From Lichenicola sp050954785 (GTDB taxonomy: Bacteria; Pseudomonadota; Alphaproteobacteria; Acetobacterales; Acetobacteraceae), in the NCBI GenBank assembly GCA_050954785.1, contig JBPBQO010000156.1, positions 1 to 64,000 on the forward strand: a stretch of DNA of 64,000 bases, in the 5' to 3' direction. The translations under genes and the position numbers were made by a program. Within the stretch, counting starts at the first letter, position 1. Every line of letters begins with the position of its first letter. Below the pieces are notes generated by a model that was not told the origin of the DNA, ran no database searches, and was given only the letters and a program-made list of their open reading frames with translations. This document shows positions 61,697 to 64,000 of this stretch, one piece after another.

Positions 61697-64000
61697 TCAG
61701 CCCCCGGTCGGCGGGCCCTGCACCACTTCGACCAGGTCGTTCGGACGCAACCAGGCCTTGAACGCCGCCTGTACCTGGGCCGCTGTCGTGTTGTAATAGT
61801 GCCGGGCCGCCACATCCGGCTGGTCCAGCGGCAAGCCGAGATCGACCAGATGCAGGTCCTCGTAGGCGATCTCGTCGAAGCTGGCACGGCCCATCGGCAA
61901 CTGCCGCAGCAACGATGCCTTTGCCCGGGTCAGCTCCCCGTCGGTTACCGGCTGCCGTTGCACGGCTTCGAGGTCATGAATGACCAGATCGCGCGCCTTG
62001 CCAATGTTCTGGGCGTCGGCACCGTAGGACACCGAATATTCGCTCCGGGTCCGTGACCAGCCTAGTGAACTGCTGACACTATACACATAGCCGCTTTTGA
62101 CCCGGAGATCGCGATACAACCGGGACGAGAAGCCGCTACCAAGGATCTCGTTGCCCAGCGACAAGGTGAAATGGTCCGCGTCGGTGACCTTCAGGCCAAG
62201 CACTTCCTTGAGCACGATGTTGGATTGCAGGCTGCTGCGGTCAGGCACGTAGGACCTGGATGCGACATTCAACGGAATTGTCGGCAGGTCGATCGCCGGC
62301 GTCGGGCCAGTTGCCTTCCAGCCTCCGAACGCCTGTTCGATCGCCGAGCGTGCGTGCTCCGGGGTGATGTCGCCGACGATGACGATGGTTGTGAGATCAG
62401 GCCGATACGCGGCGGCATAGAACGCCTTTGCGTCCGTCTCGGTCAGCGCCATCACGGTCTGGGGTGTCGCCTCGCGGAGCGCCGGGTCGCCTGTGGGCAC
62501 CACGGCCCGGGTGGTGGCGCGCTGGAACAGGTAGTTCGGCGAACCGAGCAGGCCGGCCAGTCCGCCCGCGGTCTGGCGCTGCACCACCTTGAAGGCGTCG
62601 GCTGGAAACACCGGATGCAACTCGTTATCCGCGAGCAGGGCGAGGCCCGCGTCGAACTGACGGGTCAGCACCTTGAGCGAGAAGCTGCTGCCGGCGTCCT
62701 CGTCGGCAGCGATATCGTCCAGCGCCTTCTGGAAGGCGAGTCGGTCCTTGCTCTCGGACCCATAGTCGAACATCCGCTCGACCAGGCTGGCGACGCCCTC
62801 CTGTCCCTTCGGCTCCTGCATGTCGGTCACCTGCCGGATCCGTCCATACAGTGAGACGGTGTTGGTGACGTGCTGCTGCTGCACGATGAGGCGCAGCCCG
62901 TTGGGCAAAATGCTGACGACCGGGGCCGGCGACGGCTCGGGCAGATGCAGGGCAGCCAGCGCGGTGCTGGCCCAGTCCGGCAGCGGCACCGGCTTGTCCG
63001 GTGCGGAAGCGAACGATTCTGCACCACCGAAACCCTTGCCGGCGATCGCCTTGCCGGACTCCTGCGGCGTCAGCATCGCCGTCACCACGTGTGCCGGATC
63101 GAACACGGTCGCCGCGATGCGGTTCACATCGGCCACGGTCACCGCCTTATAGGCAGCGGCCACCGCGTCCGGCGAGCTCAAGCCCTGGAAGGCGAGGGCG
63201 TTGGACCAGCTCTGCGCCAGCCCGCTGATGCTGTCGTTGCGGTTGCTGAGCTGGGCCAGCTCGCGCCGGCGCGCAGCCTCGACCAGTTCGGGAGGCACGC
63301 CGTTATGAGCGATGTCGGCGATGATGCCGCGTATCCGTCCGAGCAGCTTTTCACCGTCGCCGCCCTTGGGGAATGCGCCCAGCGCCACGCCGAAACCGAC
63401 ATCGGGCTTCGGCCGATACAGGAACTGCGCCGCCAGTGCCTCGCCGGACGGCACCAGCGCATAGAGGGCGCCGCGCTCGCTCGACAGCACGTCGCCCAGG
63501 ATATCGGCGGCTGCGAAGTCGGGGGATTTGGAGCCGGGCATCCGGTAGGCCAGCGTCGCCAGCCCGATCGGGTAGTCGGTCGGCAGCGACAGGGTCTGCG
63601 GCTTGACCAGCCCGAAGCTGAAATCCTTGCGGACCGGCAGGGCCTTGGCCGGGATATCGCCGAACGCGGCCTTCACGTTCGCCAGCGCCTTGTCCGGATC
63701 GACGTCGCCGGCGATCACCAGGATGGCGTTGTTGGGTGCATACCAGCGCGACCAGAAATCCCGCAGCAGCCTGGCATCGGTCTTGTCGAACGAAGGACGG
63801 GTGCCGAGCGCGTCGTGCTCGTACGGCGTGCCGGCGAACATCGTCGCCTGCAGTTGCGACAGGTAGTTATAGGCCGGGCTCGACAGGTCGCGGGACACCT
63901 CCTGCTCGATCGCCCCGCGCTCCTTGTCCCAGTCGGCCTGGTTCAGGCTGAGCCGGTTCATGCGCAGCGCCTCGATCCGCAACACCACGGCCAGATCGTC
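61697..64000 (-). CDS. M16-family (pitrilysin-type) peptidase, partial
   Basis: This is the C-terminal 767 codons of a zinc peptidase; the N-terminus with the HxxEH zinc site is off the right edge. The visible part opens RIEALRMNRLSLNQ and has ERGAIEQEVSRDLSSPAYNY, which holds the third zinc ligand Glu. Two M16 domain halves follow; the second starts APVVSILPNGLRLIVQQQHV. It contains RDLRVKSGYVYSVSS, typical of the inactive half. Such peptidases act in the periplasm or on the membrane. The gene is convergent with glf. Confidence 0.9.
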   Translation of the reverse strand, partial: DDLAVVLRIEALRMNRLSLNQADWDKERGAIEQEVSRDLSSPAYNYLSQLQATMFAGTPYEHDALGTRPSFDKTDARLLRDFWSRWYAPNNAILVIAGDVDPDKALANVKAAFGDIPAKALPVRKDFSFGLVKPQTLSLPTDYPIGLATLAYRMPGSKSPDFAAADILGDVLSSERGALYALVPSGEALAAQFLYRPKPDVGFGVALGAFPKGGDGEKLLGRIRGIIADIAHNGVPPELVEAARRRELAQLSNRNDSISGLAQSWSNALAFQGLSSPDAVAAAYKAVTVADVNRIAATVFDPAHVVTAMLTPQESGKAIAGKGFGGAESFASAPDKPVPLPDWASTALAALHLPEPSPAPVVSILPNGLRLIVQQQHVTNTVSLYGRIRQVTDMQEPKGQEGVASLVERMFDYGSESKDRLAFQKALDDIAADEDAGSSFSLKVLTRQFDAGLALLADNELHPVFPADAFKVVQRQTAGGLAGLLGSPNYLFQRATTRAVVPTGDPALREATPQTVMALTETDAKAFYAAAYRPDLTTIVIVGDITPEHARSAIEQAFGGWKATGPTPAIDLPTIPLNVASRSYVPDRSSLQSNIVLKEVLGLKVTDADHFTLSLGNEILGSGFSSRLYRDLRVKSGYVYSVSSSLGWSRTRSEYSVSYGADAQNIGKARDLVIHDLEAVQRQPVTDGELTRAKASLLRQLPMGRASFDEIAYEDLHLVDLGLPLDQPDVAARHYYNTTAAQVQAAFKAWLRPNDLVEVVQGPPTGG

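Overview
The window is GC-rich chromosomal DNA from an alphaproteobacterium, most likely a member of the Acetobacteraceae. The supporting signs are an F0 ATP synthase operon (I-a-c-b'-b) with no F1 genes beside it, an RpiR-type inositol regulator with GGAA-N6-TTCC operators, a parS-like site, and densely packed, high-GC3 genes. No rRNA, tRNA, CRISPR array, transposase or prophage was seen. The assignment to a family is inference.

1-5100: the pst high-affinity phosphate operon (pstS-C-A-B, minus strand; pstB runs off the left edge) has a clear Pho box in front of pstS. It is followed by a divergent isochorismatase-family hydrolase and a small unknown gene.

5100-13000: an inositol module. iolE lies opposite a three-gene sugar ABC transporter (permease, ATPase, binding protein). 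These are followed by a DUF1127 gene, a Gfo/Idh/MocA dehydrogenase, an RpiR regulator (IolR-like) and iolG. Three copies of GGAA-N6-TTCC sit at the three control points of the module.

13000-26500: household and transport genes: AI-2E-type permease, SugE/Gdx guanidinium exporter, NTF2-like protein, GGDEF-EAL protein, rnhA-thrB-ispH, a lipoprotein, gcvH, a small secreted protein, a CBS-pair protein, an MFS exporter, an OPT transporter and a luciferase-like monooxygenase. A dispersed palindromic repeat supplies the stop codons of both iolG and sugE.

26500-37300: a TPP riboswitch controls a TonB-dependent receptor and a THI5/NMT1-type binding protein whose first codons form a parS-like site. Then come a prolyl oligopeptidase, small unknown genes (one with a Met-rich repeat), DoxX, a double-VOC protein, a DUF3574 lipoprotein, a MOSC protein, a membrane-anchored Mrr-like protein and a small membrane protein.

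37300-47000: an ArnT-like glycosyltransferase with a GT2 partner, the F0 operon, and an iron-type operon (beta-propeller protein plus Tat-exported EfeB/DyP peroxidase) behind a perfect 7-1-7 Fur-like palindrome, opposite an OprB-type porin.

47000-64000: the glyA-gcvT-gcvP operon behind a tandem glycine riboswitch, a lauroyl acyltransferase, an MFS transporter, cyclopropane fatty acid synthase, an SDR, an orphan GspH pseudopilin, a galactofuranose pair (GlfT2-like transferase and UDP-galactopyranose mutase, divergent), and an M16 protease that runs off the right edge.

No wholly new multigene system stands out. The best leads are regulatory or structural: the inositol operator set, the parS-like site inside a coding start, the gcvT tandem SD/start repeat, the stop-codon-supplying repeat, and the membrane-anchored Mrr-like protein whose catalytic Lys is replaced by Arg.
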